Notes under the pieces: model-generated
The model's database searches: none
Told to the model about the DNA's origin: nothing
What the model saw: only the letters and a program-made list of their open reading frames with translations
DNA from: an uncultured Oscillospiraceae bacterium
GTDB lineage: Bacteria > Bacillota > Clostridia > Oscillospirales > Acutalibacteraceae
Direction: 5' to 3'
Length of the DNA stretch: 21,559 bases
NCBI GenBank assembly: GCA_902496265.1
Contig: CABVAD010000002.1
Coordinates: forward strand, 1 to 21,559
Translations under genes and position numbers: made by a program
Part shown: positions 1 through 8,437 of the stretch, piece after piece
Numbering within the stretch: position 1 is the first letter of the stretch
Layout of the letters: the number at the start of each line of letters is the position of its first letter

Positions 1-26
1 CTCCTTGCAAGCAGTTTGCTTTTCAT
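1..26 (-). CDS. First codons of the next operon gene, probably a MalG-type permease
   Basis: The ATG at 24-26 is preceded, 7 nt upstream on the minus strand, by GGGAGGGG (34-41), which directly follows the TAA of the permease gene. The visible product is MKSKLLAR, a short basic start that runs off the window. A permease partner is expected from the paired gene order, but eight residues cannot identify the protein. Confidence 0.5.
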
Positions 27-41
27 TCTGTTTCCCCTCCC

Positions 42-959
42 TTACAGCTTCTGCTTCTTATTTGAAATTTTGCTGAATATAAGAAGCACGAATAAAAGCA
101 GTACCAATATCGTTAAGACATACGGTATGGACATTGCCGACGCCTCGCCGAACCGCAGATTGTTAAGCTGGCTGTTAATTTGCAGCATTATCGAGTTATC
201 CATACTCGTAAAGCTGTCCACCACCGTGTATACCACATTTATTAACAGCATCGGAACCAACATAGGAAGCGTTATCATCCAAAACTTCTCCCAGACCGAG
301 GCACCCTCGGTGTCCGCCGCCTCATAGAGTGCCGGAGATATTGTCTGAAGTCCCGCCAAGAAAATTATCATCTGAATACCCGTCTGCCACATAAGGTCAA
401 ACAGGTTGTTTGAAATGTTTGTGAAAAAGGCGACCATCTTTGAGTTCATTCCCGAATTGGTAAGCAGTTGCTCAAGCCCGCTGCTACCCATTATCGAGCC
501 GCCGCTGTCCGACAGCGACGCGGCGTTTCCCGAAAGCATTGTTCCCGAAACCACGTCGTTCTTCAATATGCTTATCACCACGCCCGACGCTACTATCACA
601 GGCAAAAAGAAGACCGCGCGCATAAAGGTCTTGCCCACAAATTCCCTGTTTAACAGCACCGCGAAAAACAGGCTTGAAATCACTATTACAGGCACCCTGT
701 ACGCAAGAGAGGTAAGCGTTTTTATGAAATTCGCCGTATATGTCTGGTCGCCGCGAAAGGCGTAGACGTAATTGTCAAGTCCCTTGTAGATTACGTTGTA
801 GCCGCCTATGTCAAGCTCCACATCGGAAAAGCTGAACCGCACGGTCTGAATAATCGGCTGGAGGTAAAAAAACAGGAAGCCTATCAAAAACGGCAGACAA
901 AACAGCCAGCCCGCGCGGTTGGTGCGCCCCTGCAGCGAATTTTTCCTTATCTTCTTCAT
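42..959 (-). CDS. Second sugar ABC transporter permease, MalF type
   Basis: A 305-residue permease with a basic N-terminus, a first helix at about 17-38, and the EAA loop at about 211-234, 'LYEAADTEGASVWEKFWMI'. Between the third and fourth helices it has an enlarged Ser/Gly-rich external loop of about 55 residues (about 134-188), which the MalF-type permease at 8438-9361 lacks. It follows the DUF5696-like gene after 26 bp with GGAG upstream of its ATG. The next gene begins 15 bp after its stop behind a strong GGGAGGGG site, so a second permease probably completes a second importer. Which solute-binding protein serves it is not shown; the lipoprotein at 14519-15976 is the unpaired candidate. 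It could also form a complex with the Yip1 and DUF5696-like proteins rather than import sugar. Confidence 0.9.
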   Translation of the reverse strand: MKKIRKNSLQGRTNRAGWLFCLPFLIGFLFFYLQPIIQTVRFSFSDVELDIGGYNVIYKGLDNYVYAFRGDQTYTANFIKTLTSLAYRVPVIVISSLFFAVLLNREFVGKTFMRAVFFLPVIVASGVVISILKNDVVSGTMLSGNAASLSDSGGSIMGSSGLEQLLTNSGMNSKMVAFFTNISNNLFDLMWQTGIQMIIFLAGLQTISPALYEAADTEGASVWEKFWMITLPMLVPMLLINVVYTVVDSFTSMDNSIMLQINSQLNNLRFGEASAMSIPYVLTILVLLLFVLLIFSKISNKKQKL

Positions 960-985
960 CTGTACCTAATCTCCAATCCTCGGTA

Positions 986-3253
986 TTATCCGACAACCGC
1001 AAAATCTCTTGCGGGAACGCTTACGCCGTCATATTCAACCGTTTCAGTCCCGTAATTCACATACACCCTTGTACCGTTTTCGTAAACCGTTACGGTAAGG
1101 TCTCCCGCCTCGCTGTGGGACGTAATAACGCTTTTGTCCGTCTTTTCAAGCAACGGCTTAATTTTAGCATACATATCAGCCGCAGTATTGCTCCACAAAT
1201 CAAAACTCGTGCTGTAAAGATAATCGTACCGCGTGCCCGAAAGCACCGCCGCGTCCTTGGCTATGCCGTCAAAAAGCAGCTCGCTCCCCGTTTCCGCCGC
1301 AAACAAAAAGGCTGTCTCGCGGTCCGCCGCGGAGGTTATAGTCTCGCCCGTTAAATGCACAAGACCGTGAAGGACTATCTGGTAAAAGGGTACGTCCTTA
1401 TCGAACATATAATAGCCCGAGGAGGCGGCGGGCGCGCTGTAAATCCGCTCGGCATACGGGAAAGCGTAGGCGTTCGCGTCCTTAAAGGCAAGACTTATGC
1501 CCGAATCGCTGTATTTTTTGAAGATGCCCTCGTAAATTCCCGCCATATCTGAACGGTATACCCCGTTTTTGCCGTCAAAATCCGAATAGCAAAGCTGTCC
1601 CGCCGCAGACATTGAAGCCCCCTTAGTACTAAGCGAGTTATATTTTTTTAAAATCTTTTCCGCAAGCCCTGTAAGCTTTTTGGGAGATAACAGCAGATAC
1701 TCGTCAAGCGATTCGTCTCGGACATATATAGAGCGCAGATATTCATACTGCTTTGCAGTGTAGCCAAAGGCGTTTTTGGAGGCGCTGCCGTTCCTTGTAT
1801 AGCCGTTTCCGCCCTTCCTGAACCTTACATAATCAAGCTCGGGATATAACTCGCCGCCGTTTTCCTCTATGTACTTATTCAGCTCCTCAAAACCGCTTTT
1901 GCCGCCTAATTTTCTTAAAGGCGACGCGCCGCTTTGCAGCTTTCCGTTAAGCACCGTGCCGAACGCCCCGAAATACTGCACCGCCGTTTTGTCAACACCC
2001 TTTTCCTTTAAGGCGGCAAGCATTTCCCGCGCCTCCTTAAAGCTTGTAAGGGCGAGCGTTTTGGTGTATGGGATACCTATAAAATACGCCTGCTTATCCG
2101 CCGCGCCGTAGAGCGAAAGCGCCAGCGCTCCGCCCTCAGACTTCGCCGCAGTTAAGCCCTTTTCGTTTACTAAGTAGTCGCGGTAGGCGCTTGCCATTCC
2201 CGTGTAACTCGAGTTTTCCCCGCTAAGACAAGTGTAACGCACGGTATACCTTTCTACACTTCTCGAAGAGGTAGCCGCCTTTGAAATCGTGGTGCGGTTC
2301 TGCCAGCTGTCCTCATAAAGCATTGTCCGGCTTAAAACCGAAAGCTCAGCCTGCGACCAGACAGAATTGTAGCCCATCTCTGAGTTGCCGTTTTTCGCGT
2401 TTATCGACGCCATAGCGTCTCCCTCAGTTATTACCGCAAACAGCGCCTCGCCGTTTTTCTGTATCCCGTAAACGGGCATACGCACTGCCGCTGTATTGCT
2501 CTTTTTGCTGTTTATATCCTTAGACGGCTCCTCGCCGTAAACATACGACTGATACCCCGAAACCGTGTTTACGCCGTTGTTGAAGTTGATAAGCGCTCCG
2601 CAGCCGTCAGGGATAAGCAGATACCCCTCGTCAGTGCTGTTTCCCGCCCCGAAATAGGGCAACAACGCAATATTTACAAGTATAAACTCATCATCTGTCT
2701 TTATCTCATCAAGAGGTATTGAGACATCTAAGCCCTTGTCGGTCAGGGTATACTCCACGGGAATCACGGTGTTAATGCTCGTAAAGGTATACTCCGCGCG
2801 GATTCCCTTCTTTTTTTCTTTAACCTCTACCGTTTCGTTTCTTACGCAGTCGGTGTGGCTGTTTACCGTAACCGTGTCCACAGCCCCGTTCTCGCTCGAT
2901 TTTTTAATATATCCGACGACAAGCTCGGAAAATATATCTGTGCGCTTTTCGCCTGTGGTTATGCTGTCGGTTTGAAAATCATTGGGTACGCTGTACCAGA
3001 ACGCTCCGCTTTTCCTGTTTTCAAGGACTATGTGTCCCTTTACAAGGTCTGCGTACATTGCAAGCTCCCCGTTCTCGGTAACAAGGGTATAATCGGTCAG
3101 ATATTCCGCGTCGGTTTCCTCCGTTATACCTATCTGGGGCGGTACGCCCTCCGCCTTTATCTGTGAAAAGCCGCCTGAAGGGCTGAAGGTAAGCATTAAC
3201 GCCGCCGCAAGTCCCGCCGAAATGCGCCGTAAATTCTTTTTTTCGTTTCTCAT
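986..3253 (-). CDS. Secreted DUF5696-like protein, possible glycosidase-fold protein
   Basis: A 755-residue protein counted from the ATG at 3253. That start opens directly into a signal peptide (about 1-36) and has AGGTGG just upstream. A longer form from the ATG at 3307 (773 residues), overlapping the GH3 stop as ATGA, is possible but would place 18 residues before the signal. The region at about 195-225 ('LLPYFGAG', 'GYLLIPDGCGALINF') is what I recognise as a DUF5696 signature, from memory. An N-terminal beta-rich half (about 45-345) precedes a mixed alpha/beta region (about 365-640) with strand-helix alternation such as 'ALKEKGVDKTAVQYFGAF' and 'GGELYPELDYVRF', then a small beta-sandwich end (about 715-755, 'VTVYENGTRVYVNYG'). 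That layout resembles retaining glycosidases of the GH31/GH36 type. No catalytic residue can be assigned with confidence. A role in handling the locus substrate outside the cell is an inference. Confidence 0.7.
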   Translation of the reverse strand: MRNEKKNLRRISAGLAAALMLTFSPSGGFSQIKAEGVPPQIGITEETDAEYLTDYTLVTENGELAMYADLVKGHIVLENRKSGAFWYSVPNDFQTDSITTGEKRTDIFSELVVGYIKKSSENGAVDTVTVNSHTDCVRNETVEVKEKKKGIRAEYTFTSINTVIPVEYTLTDKGLDVSIPLDEIKTDDEFILVNIALLPYFGAGNSTDEGYLLIPDGCGALINFNNGVNTVSGYQSYVYGEEPSKDINSKKSNTAAVRMPVYGIQKNGEALFAVITEGDAMASINAKNGNSEMGYNSVWSQAELSVLSRTMLYEDSWQNRTTISKAATSSRSVERYTVRYTCLSGENSSYTGMASAYRDYLVNEKGLTAAKSEGGALALSLYGAADKQAYFIGIPYTKTLALTSFKEAREMLAALKEKGVDKTAVQYFGAFGTVLNGKLQSGASPLRKLGGKSGFEELNKYIEENGGELYPELDYVRFRKGGNGYTRNGSASKNAFGYTAKQYEYLRSIYVRDESLDEYLLLSPKKLTGLAEKILKKYNSLSTKGASMSAAGQLCYSDFDGKNGVYRSDMAGIYEGIFKKYSDSGISLAFKDANAYAFPYAERIYSAPAASSGYYMFDKDVPFYQIVLHGLVHLTGETITSAADRETAFLFAAETGSELLFDGIAKDAAVLSGTRYDYLYSTSFDLWSNTAADMYAKIKPLLEKTDKSVITSHSEAGDLTVTVYENGTRVYVNYGTETVEYDGVSVPARDFAVVG

Positions 3254-3281
3254 AATCCACCTACCGAAATATCTTCCGTCC

Positions 3282-3299
3282 TCTGCGGTGCACCGCAGA
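3282..3299. repeat. 18-bp perfect palindrome between the GH3 and DUF5696-like genes
   Basis: TCTGCGGTGCACCGCAGA reads the same on both strands. It starts 5 bp past the GH3 stop and ends about 29 bp before the preferred ATG of the next gene at 3253. In RNA it could fold into a 7-bp stem with a UGCA loop; in DNA it could be a dimeric operator. There is no T-run after it, so a terminator role is unlikely. Its function is unknown. Confidence 0.6.
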
Positions 3300-3303
3300 A
3301 GCG

Positions 3304-5358
3304 TCATAATACCATTGAGCCGTCGAACCTGTCCTTAGTGTAATCCCCGTCGTACAAAACCGAAACCGATTTTTTAAGCCGTATATCCGCGCTCGAAGCA
3401 CCTATTAAAATACCGTATACTCCCGATTCCACGTGCCAATCGTGCAGACAGGTGTTGTAATAGGCAAAATCCCTGTCATTAATGGTAAATTCTATTTGCT
3501 TTTCCTCGCCCGCTTTAAGCTCTATTTTTTCAAAAGCGCGAAGTTCCTTTATGGGTCTTGCAACTATCGAATCCAAGGGAGCGATATACAGCTGTACCGC
3601 CTCTTTGCCCGCGATTTCACCGATATTTTTAAGCTTAAAGCTTACCTTAAGCTTAAAAGTATCCGACGTGATTTTTTCCTCGCTTAAAACAAGGTCGGAA
3701 TAATCAAAGCTTGTATACGACAGTCCGTGACCGAAGGGGAACCAGACCTCCTCGGGGTGGGCGTCGTAATACCTGTAGCCCACATTAAGCTTTTCGGTAT
3801 ACTCGCACTTTACCTCGTCGCCGGGGTAGCAAAGCCCATCCCGCTCCTTTAAGGGGAAGGTCTCGGACAGCTTGCCTGACGGGTTTACCCTGCCGAACAG
3901 AATGTCGGCTATCGCCCTGCCTGCCGCCTCGCCCGAATACCACATCTGCACAACGCAGGGAGCGTTCTCCCATCGGTAGGGTATTAACGCGCTTCCGCTT
4001 TGAAGCACCAGCACAAGCTTAGGGAAAGTTCTTACCGCAAGCTCTATTACCGCGTTAACATAGTTAGGCAGCTTTATGCTGTCCCTGTCAAAGCTCTCGG
4101 TCTCGCAGTCTGCGCCGTAATTATCTCCCACAAACAGCACCGCGCAGTCGTAATCGGTTCCCGCGTAACGCATATTGTATAAAACGCCCTCGTCGTTAAA
4201 GCCGTCCTCAAATACGGGAATGTAATCCACCTCAATACCGTCGGCGTTTTCCTTTATGTATTTAAGCGGGCTGTCAACGCTTTCCTTATCCACGGTCACC
4301 TTTGACGACCCGCCGCCCATAAACAGCGGCTCGTCGGCACAACGGCCGAAGACCGCGATTTTCTTGTATTTTTCCTTATTTAACGGCAATATGCCGTTTT
4401 CATTTCTTAAAAGAGTTATGGTCTCACATGACGCGTTATACGCTGCATTATGCTGTTCCTCCCTGCTGTATTCGGGCAGCTCCTGCTTTTTTGAATACTT
4501 TTTTATAAAGCTTAAAACGGCGCGGAGGGGGCGGTTCAAGTCCTCCTCGGTTATTATTCCCTTTTCTATGCCGTCCTTAAGCTTACTTGCTATGTTTTCG
4601 TCCCTTGGCATCTGCAGGTCAAGCCCCGCCTTTAAGGCTCTTGAAATATTATGCACCGCGCCCCAGTCCGAAACCACAAGCCCGTCGTAGCCCCACTTTT
4701 CCTTTAAAAGCTCGGTAAGCAGATAACGGTTTTCGGAGCACCAAATGCCGTTAAGCTTGTTGTAGGCACACATCACGCTGGCAGGTCTTGAATTTTCGAG
4801 TACAATTTCAAAGACCCTAAGATAATACTCCATAAGGGTTCGCTCGTCTATCTCGGCGTTAATTGTTCCCCGCCTTATCTCCTGATTGTTAGCTGCGTAA
4901 TGCTTAAGGGAAGTGCCTATCCCCTTGCTCTCCACGCCGTTGATAAATTCTGCCGCCAGTATTCCCGAAAGATACGGATCCTCGGAATAATATTCAAAAT
5001 TCCTGCCGCAGTGAGGCGTGCGTTTCATATTAACGGCGGGTGCCAACAGCACCTGTATATCCTCTTTTATGCAGTCCTTTGCAATCGTTTCGCCCGCCTT
5101 AAAGGCTGTCTCTCTGCTCCAGGAGGCACCCACCGCCGAGGCTGTAGGCATACAGGTGTCTCCGCCCTCAATATTACACTCCTGCGGATAGTGCGGGTGT
5201 CCTATTAACCGCCTTATTCCGTGAGGGCCGTCCGACATATTAAGGGACGGTATGCCGAGTCTTTCTATCGCCGCTGTGCATAGTGCGCCCGCGCCTGTAA
5301 GTAGCTCTGCCTTTTCCTCAAAGGTCAAATTCTTAATAATTTCATCTATGCTGTTCAT
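3304..5358 (-). CDS. Glycoside hydrolase family 3 beta-glycosidase, cytoplasmic
   Basis: A 684-residue GH3 enzyme that removes beta-linked sugar residues from the non-reducing ends of oligosaccharides. There is no signal peptide. The N-terminal barrel (about 10-290) contains 'LNMSDGPHGIRR', the KH motif (Lys152-His153) and the nucleophile Asp231 in VVSDWGAVH. The alpha/beta sandwich (about 305-510) contains 'CETESFDRDSIKLP', where Glu421 is the likely acid/base. A fibronectin-III-like domain closes the protein (about 560-660). Order and length are typical of beta-glucosidase-type GH3; beta-xylosidase or another specificity cannot be excluded. AAAGGA lies 8 nt upstream of the ATG, 15 bp after the Yip1 gene. 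It probably splits imported products of the GH26 enzymes. Its end overlaps an alternative start of the next gene (ATGA) and is followed by an 18-bp palindrome. Confidence 0.95.
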   Translation of the reverse strand: MNSIDEIIKNLTFEEKAELLTGAGALCTAAIERLGIPSLNMSDGPHGIRRLIGHPHYPQECNIEGGDTCMPTASAVGASWSRETAFKAGETIAKDCIKEDIQVLLAPAVNMKRTPHCGRNFEYYSEDPYLSGILAAEFINGVESKGIGTSLKHYAANNQEIRRGTINAEIDERTLMEYYLRVFEIVLENSRPASVMCAYNKLNGIWCSENRYLLTELLKEKWGYDGLVVSDWGAVHNISRALKAGLDLQMPRDENIASKLKDGIEKGIITEEDLNRPLRAVLSFIKKYSKKQELPEYSREEQHNAAYNASCETITLLRNENGILPLNKEKYKKIAVFGRCADEPLFMGGGSSKVTVDKESVDSPLKYIKENADGIEVDYIPVFEDGFNDEGVLYNMRYAGTDYDCAVLFVGDNYGADCETESFDRDSIKLPNYVNAVIELAVRTFPKLVLVLQSGSALIPYRWENAPCVVQMWYSGEAAGRAIADILFGRVNPSGKLSETFPLKERDGLCYPGDEVKCEYTEKLNVGYRYYDAHPEEVWFPFGHGLSYTSFDYSDLVLSEEKITSDTFKLKVSFKLKNIGEIAGKEAVQLYIAPLDSIVARPIKELRAFEKIELKAGEEKQIEFTINDRDFAYYNTCLHDWHVESGVYGILIGASSADIRLKKSVSVLYDGDYTKDRFDGSMVL

Positions 5359-5373
5359 CGAAAATCCTTTCCG

Positions 5374-7500
5374 TCATCTAAGCGAAATTTCCGTCACTAA
5401 GGACTGTAAGAAGGTCATAAACTGGGACAATAGACTGTAAAACAGTATTATAAGGAATAAAATTACGCACATTCCGAACAGGGTAAGTATAATGCTTGCA
5501 ACGGTTTTGCCGAAGGAGTACTGATGCACGGTGCTCAGCGCTATAAACAACAGCGCCGCGCTCCAGAGTATCCCCACCCATACAACTATACTTATAAATG
5601 TGCCCTCGTTCTCCGCCATAAACTGCGACATTATTATTCCTATCGCCTTGCAGATAAGCATAGGCAGCAGGCAGTAGGCGACCGCGCAGAAGATTTCCTT
5701 GAATTTGCCCTTGCCCTCAAGGAGAGTACATATGGCGTAATTCGCCGCTACAAATAGTAAGAACACGCCCACCGTCTGCAAAACCGTGTAGATAAGGCGG
5801 TAATTTTCCGCCCTGTTGGTGTTAAAGGGAAAGCCCGTGTAAAAATAATCCGTAACCGAAAGCAAAAACCATATTACAAGAAGTACCGCCGCCACGCCGT
5901 AGGACATAATGTTTCTATCCCTGAACTGGGCAAATCCGTCGGCGGGATGTCTTGCGGTATAGAACGGGAAAAGTCGCTTGGTTTCCCAGCCGTTATAGGC
6001 ACTGCCCTCCTTTGCGACCATTGCCCTTTTAAGCCTTATAAGCCCAAAGACTATGCCCACCGTCAGCACAAGCACGACTAAAATAATCGCCGTGAAATGC
6101 TCGCGTATAAATATCTTTCGGTACTGCTCAAAGCTTTTTGAGTACTCTGTGTTGTTATACGCCTTTTTGAAATTATCCATAGCGCCCTTGTAGTCGCCCT
6201 TAGCGTCAAGGCATTTGCCTATGCCGTAATACGCCGTCTCGTTGTTGGTGTTATATGCCAGTATCTCATTGAAGACCTCCTCCGCGCCGTTATAATCGCC
6301 CGATTCAAGCTTTATAACCCCGCTGCGGTAGGTTTTCATATATTCGGTAGGCTCAAAGGAATACACGCAGGCGTTTTCCTTATCCAATACATATACTGTT
6401 CCGTCCGCCGTTTCAAGCGCAGAGGGGTTGCCGAACATTCCATCCTGCGTGCCGCTGCCGCCAAAGGTGGTGAGCATCATTCCGTCCTGCTGGGAGTAGA
6501 CGAACACCCTGCCCCTCGTCTCGTCCAAGAGGAACATAAAGCCCTCGCTGTCAACGTCTATGTCTATAAACTTGGTGGTTCCGGTTTCAACACGCTTGGT
6601 CATGCTGTACTCAATATCTCCGAAGTCTATTGCTTCTCCCTGATTAAGGATATCCGTACCCGCGACATTAAGCTTTCTTACCATTCCCGAGGTAAGCTCG
6701 GTTGTGCTTTGATCCTTTGTGACGGTGTAGATAAACTCCCCGCCCGCCGTATCAAAGTTTGAAAAGTTTACCGCGGTGTACTGCAATGACCCCTTCAGCT
6801 GTTTTTCTGACATAAAGCGCCTTAAAAGGTATTTCTTTATTACGTCGGCTGTTTTGGTTACGGGGTTGCTCCCGTAAAAGGTGTGAAAGCTACCGTCGGG
6901 CAGATAGACCATAGCTCCTATATTAACATCGTCTGCAAGGGCGTAAATTCTTCCTTGCTCGTCGGTTAAGACCTTGATAAAGTTGCAGGAAACGTCCTCC
7001 TGCAAAATTGAGGTCTCGGGCTTATAAAGCACCGTTTTAAGCTTTCCGTCAGCGGTAAGCACAAGCACCCTTTGGTGCTGTGTGTCGGCTATGTATATTC
7101 CGCCCGATTTGTCGGCTGTAACGCCGCAGGCGTCGGTGAAATCGTATCTCTCGCCCGATTCGTCGGTTATATTTTCCACTACGCGGACGGTTTTCCATTC
7201 CTTATTGAGAACTATAACGCGTGAATTTCCGCTGTCAAGCAGGTATATAAGCCCGTCGTTTCCGAAATACATATCGGTCGGCGATTTAAGCGGAGCGGAA
7301 AGCCTCATATCCCCGCCGTCTATCCTGCCCGAATAATAATATCCCGCAGGCGCCGCGACCGATTTGCCGTTTGAGTTATACTCGTACCCTATGTAGGGCG
7401 TATCCGACTCGGGCTTTGCCGACGCGGTTAAAAGACAGGAAAACAACAGCGTAATGCACAGGGAAAGCGCGGCGAAACTAATAATTCTTTTATTAAGCAT
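5374..7500 (-). CDS. NHL-propeller / TPR / Yip1-domain membrane protein of carbohydrate importer operons
   Basis: A 708-residue protein counted from the ATG at 7500, which follows GGGAG by 8 nt and opens directly into a signal sequence. The GTG at 7515 would add five residues. Order: signal peptide (about 1-28); NHL-type beta-propeller (about 70-385) with repeated 'GLIYLLDSGNSRVIVL', 'GGIYIADTQHQRVLVL' and 'GTVYVLDKENACVYSF' units; a TPR pair (about 390-450); a membrane helix (about 468-488); and a Yip1-like multispanning domain (about 515-705, around five helices). The propeller and TPR should face outward and the Yip1 part lies in the membrane. Such proteins recur beside sugar permeases in Clostridia and Paenibacillus, but their biochemical role is not established to my knowledge. 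A sensor or an assembly factor for the importer or surface enzymes is a guess. It lies between the permease pair and the GH3 gene. Confidence 0.85.
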   Translation of the reverse strand: MLNKRIISFAALSLCITLLFSCLLTASAKPESDTPYIGYEYNSNGKSVAAPAGYYYSGRIDGGDMRLSAPLKSPTDMYFGNDGLIYLLDSGNSRVIVLNKEWKTVRVVENITDESGERYDFTDACGVTADKSGGIYIADTQHQRVLVLTADGKLKTVLYKPETSILQEDVSCNFIKVLTDEQGRIYALADDVNIGAMVYLPDGSFHTFYGSNPVTKTADVIKKYLLRRFMSEKQLKGSLQYTAVNFSNFDTAGGEFIYTVTKDQSTTELTSGMVRKLNVAGTDILNQGEAIDFGDIEYSMTKRVETGTTKFIDIDVDSEGFMFLLDETRGRVFVYSQQDGMMLTTFGGSGTQDGMFGNPSALETADGTVYVLDKENACVYSFEPTEYMKTYRSGVIKLESGDYNGAEEVFNEILAYNTNNETAYYGIGKCLDAKGDYKGAMDNFKKAYNNTEYSKSFEQYRKIFIREHFTAIILVVLVLTVGIVFGLIRLKRAMVAKEGSAYNGWETKRLFPFYTARHPADGFAQFRDRNIMSYGVAAVLLVIWFLLSVTDYFYTGFPFNTNRAENYRLIYTVLQTVGVFLLFVAANYAICTLLEGKGKFKEIFCAVAYCLLPMLICKAIGIIMSQFMAENEGTFISIVVWVGILWSAALLFIALSTVHQYSFGKTVASIILTLFGMCVILFLIILFYSLLSQFMTFLQSLVTEISLR

Positions 7501-7518
7501 AACACACTCTCCCACGAT

Positions 7519-8415
7519 TTATTTAAGTCCCGACTGGGACATAGTCTCCATTACCGAGCTTTGTGAAATAATAAAGATTACAATAGGCGGTATCATAAGT
7601 ATAAGGCTGACCGCCGACGCCGCGCCCGCACGCGCTATTCCGCCCGCCGCTATGGTAGAAAGCACGCTCGGCAGCATTTTTAAATTTTCGCTGTATATGT
7701 AGTTGGTTCCCGTTGTGTTCCAAAGGCTTTGAAATGTGAATATTACAAGGGTAAGCCATGCGGGCCGCACGCAGGGAATTACTATCTTTCTGAATATCAT
7801 TCCCTCGCTCGCGCCGTCAAGCCGTCCCGCCTCTAATATGGAATCGGGTATAGACGAGACTATAAACTGCTTCATAAGAAACACTCCGAACGAGCCCGAA
7901 AGCGCGGGCAGAAGTATCGCCCAGTAGGTGTTGACTATCCCGAGCTTTGCTATTATTACATACCTCGGCACGTCGGTGACCTCGGTGCGGAAGAGTATCA
8001 TAAGCACTATAAGCAGTGAAAAGAGGGTCTTGCCGGGGAATTTTATCTTTGCTAACGGAAACGCCGCAAGAGATGCTATAACCACATAAAGCAGCGTTCC
8101 CGCAACCGAGATAAAAACGCTGTTTAAGATATACCGTGAAAAGGGTACCCACAGGTTGTTAGCCAGCTCATACACCTGATAAAAGTTATCAAAGGTAGGC
8201 TCCCTTACAAAGAATTTAGGCGGGTAGGCGTATATCTCATTTATGGGCTTAAAAGCCTGTACCGTGGTATACACAAGCGGCAGAGCCATAAAGCACCCTA
8301 CCAAAAACAGAAACAGGAAGATTAAAAAGGTTCCGCCCGCCGAGCGGGAAAGCCGCACTCTTTTGCGCGCCTTTCGCTCGTTATATATATTTTTTATTGT
8401 ACCGGATATACTCAT
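7519..8415 (-). CDS. Sugar ABC transporter permease, MalG type
   Basis: A 298-residue permease with a long basic N-terminus, a first helix at about 28-50 and a family-typical 'VYTTVQAFKPINEIYAYPPKFF' region after it. The EAA loop is at about 193-218, 'ILEAGRLDGASEGMIFRKI'. It forms the membrane channel together with the MalF-type protein just upstream. An AAGGA ribosome binding site precedes the ATG inside the 22-bp gap. Its stop is only 18 bp from the preferred ATG of the NHL/Yip1 gene. The 3' half ends in a short hydrophilic tail, as usual for MalG-like subunits. The substrate is inferred to be an oligosaccharide from the surface enzymes. Confidence 0.93.
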   Translation of the reverse strand: MSISGTIKNIYNERKARKRVRLSRSAGGTFLIFLFLFLVGCFMALPLVYTTVQAFKPINEIYAYPPKFFVREPTFDNFYQVYELANNLWVPFSRYILNSVFISVAGTLLYVVIASLAAFPLAKIKFPGKTLFSLLIVLMILFRTEVTDVPRYVIIAKLGIVNTYWAILLPALSGSFGVFLMKQFIVSSIPDSILEAGRLDGASEGMIFRKIVIPCVRPAWLTLVIFTFQSLWNTTGTNYIYSENLKMLPSVLSTIAAGGIARAGAASAVSLILMIPPIVIFIISQSSVMETMSQSGLK

Positions 8416-8437
8416 TTTCGGCTTCCTTTCTTATCTG

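Noticed and set aside
406..765. Plus-strand open frames opposite the permease gene
   Set aside because: They mirror the hydrophobic codons of the real permease, and no domain is recognisable in them.
3254..3307. Start of the DUF5696-like gene at the ATG overlapping the GH3 stop
   Set aside because: Possible by ATGA coupling, but it adds 18 residues before a normal signal peptide, lacks its own ribosome binding site and runs through the palindrome.
3625..3660. Clustered AAGCTT words forming a local inverted repeat
   Set aside because: It encodes a repeated FKLK pattern in the fibronectin-like domain of the GH3 enzyme and is explained by Leu/Lys codon use.
7501..7515. GTG start for the NHL/Yip1 gene
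   Set aside because: The GGGAG in this stretch is better read as the ribosome binding site for the ATG at 7500, which begins a normal signal peptide.
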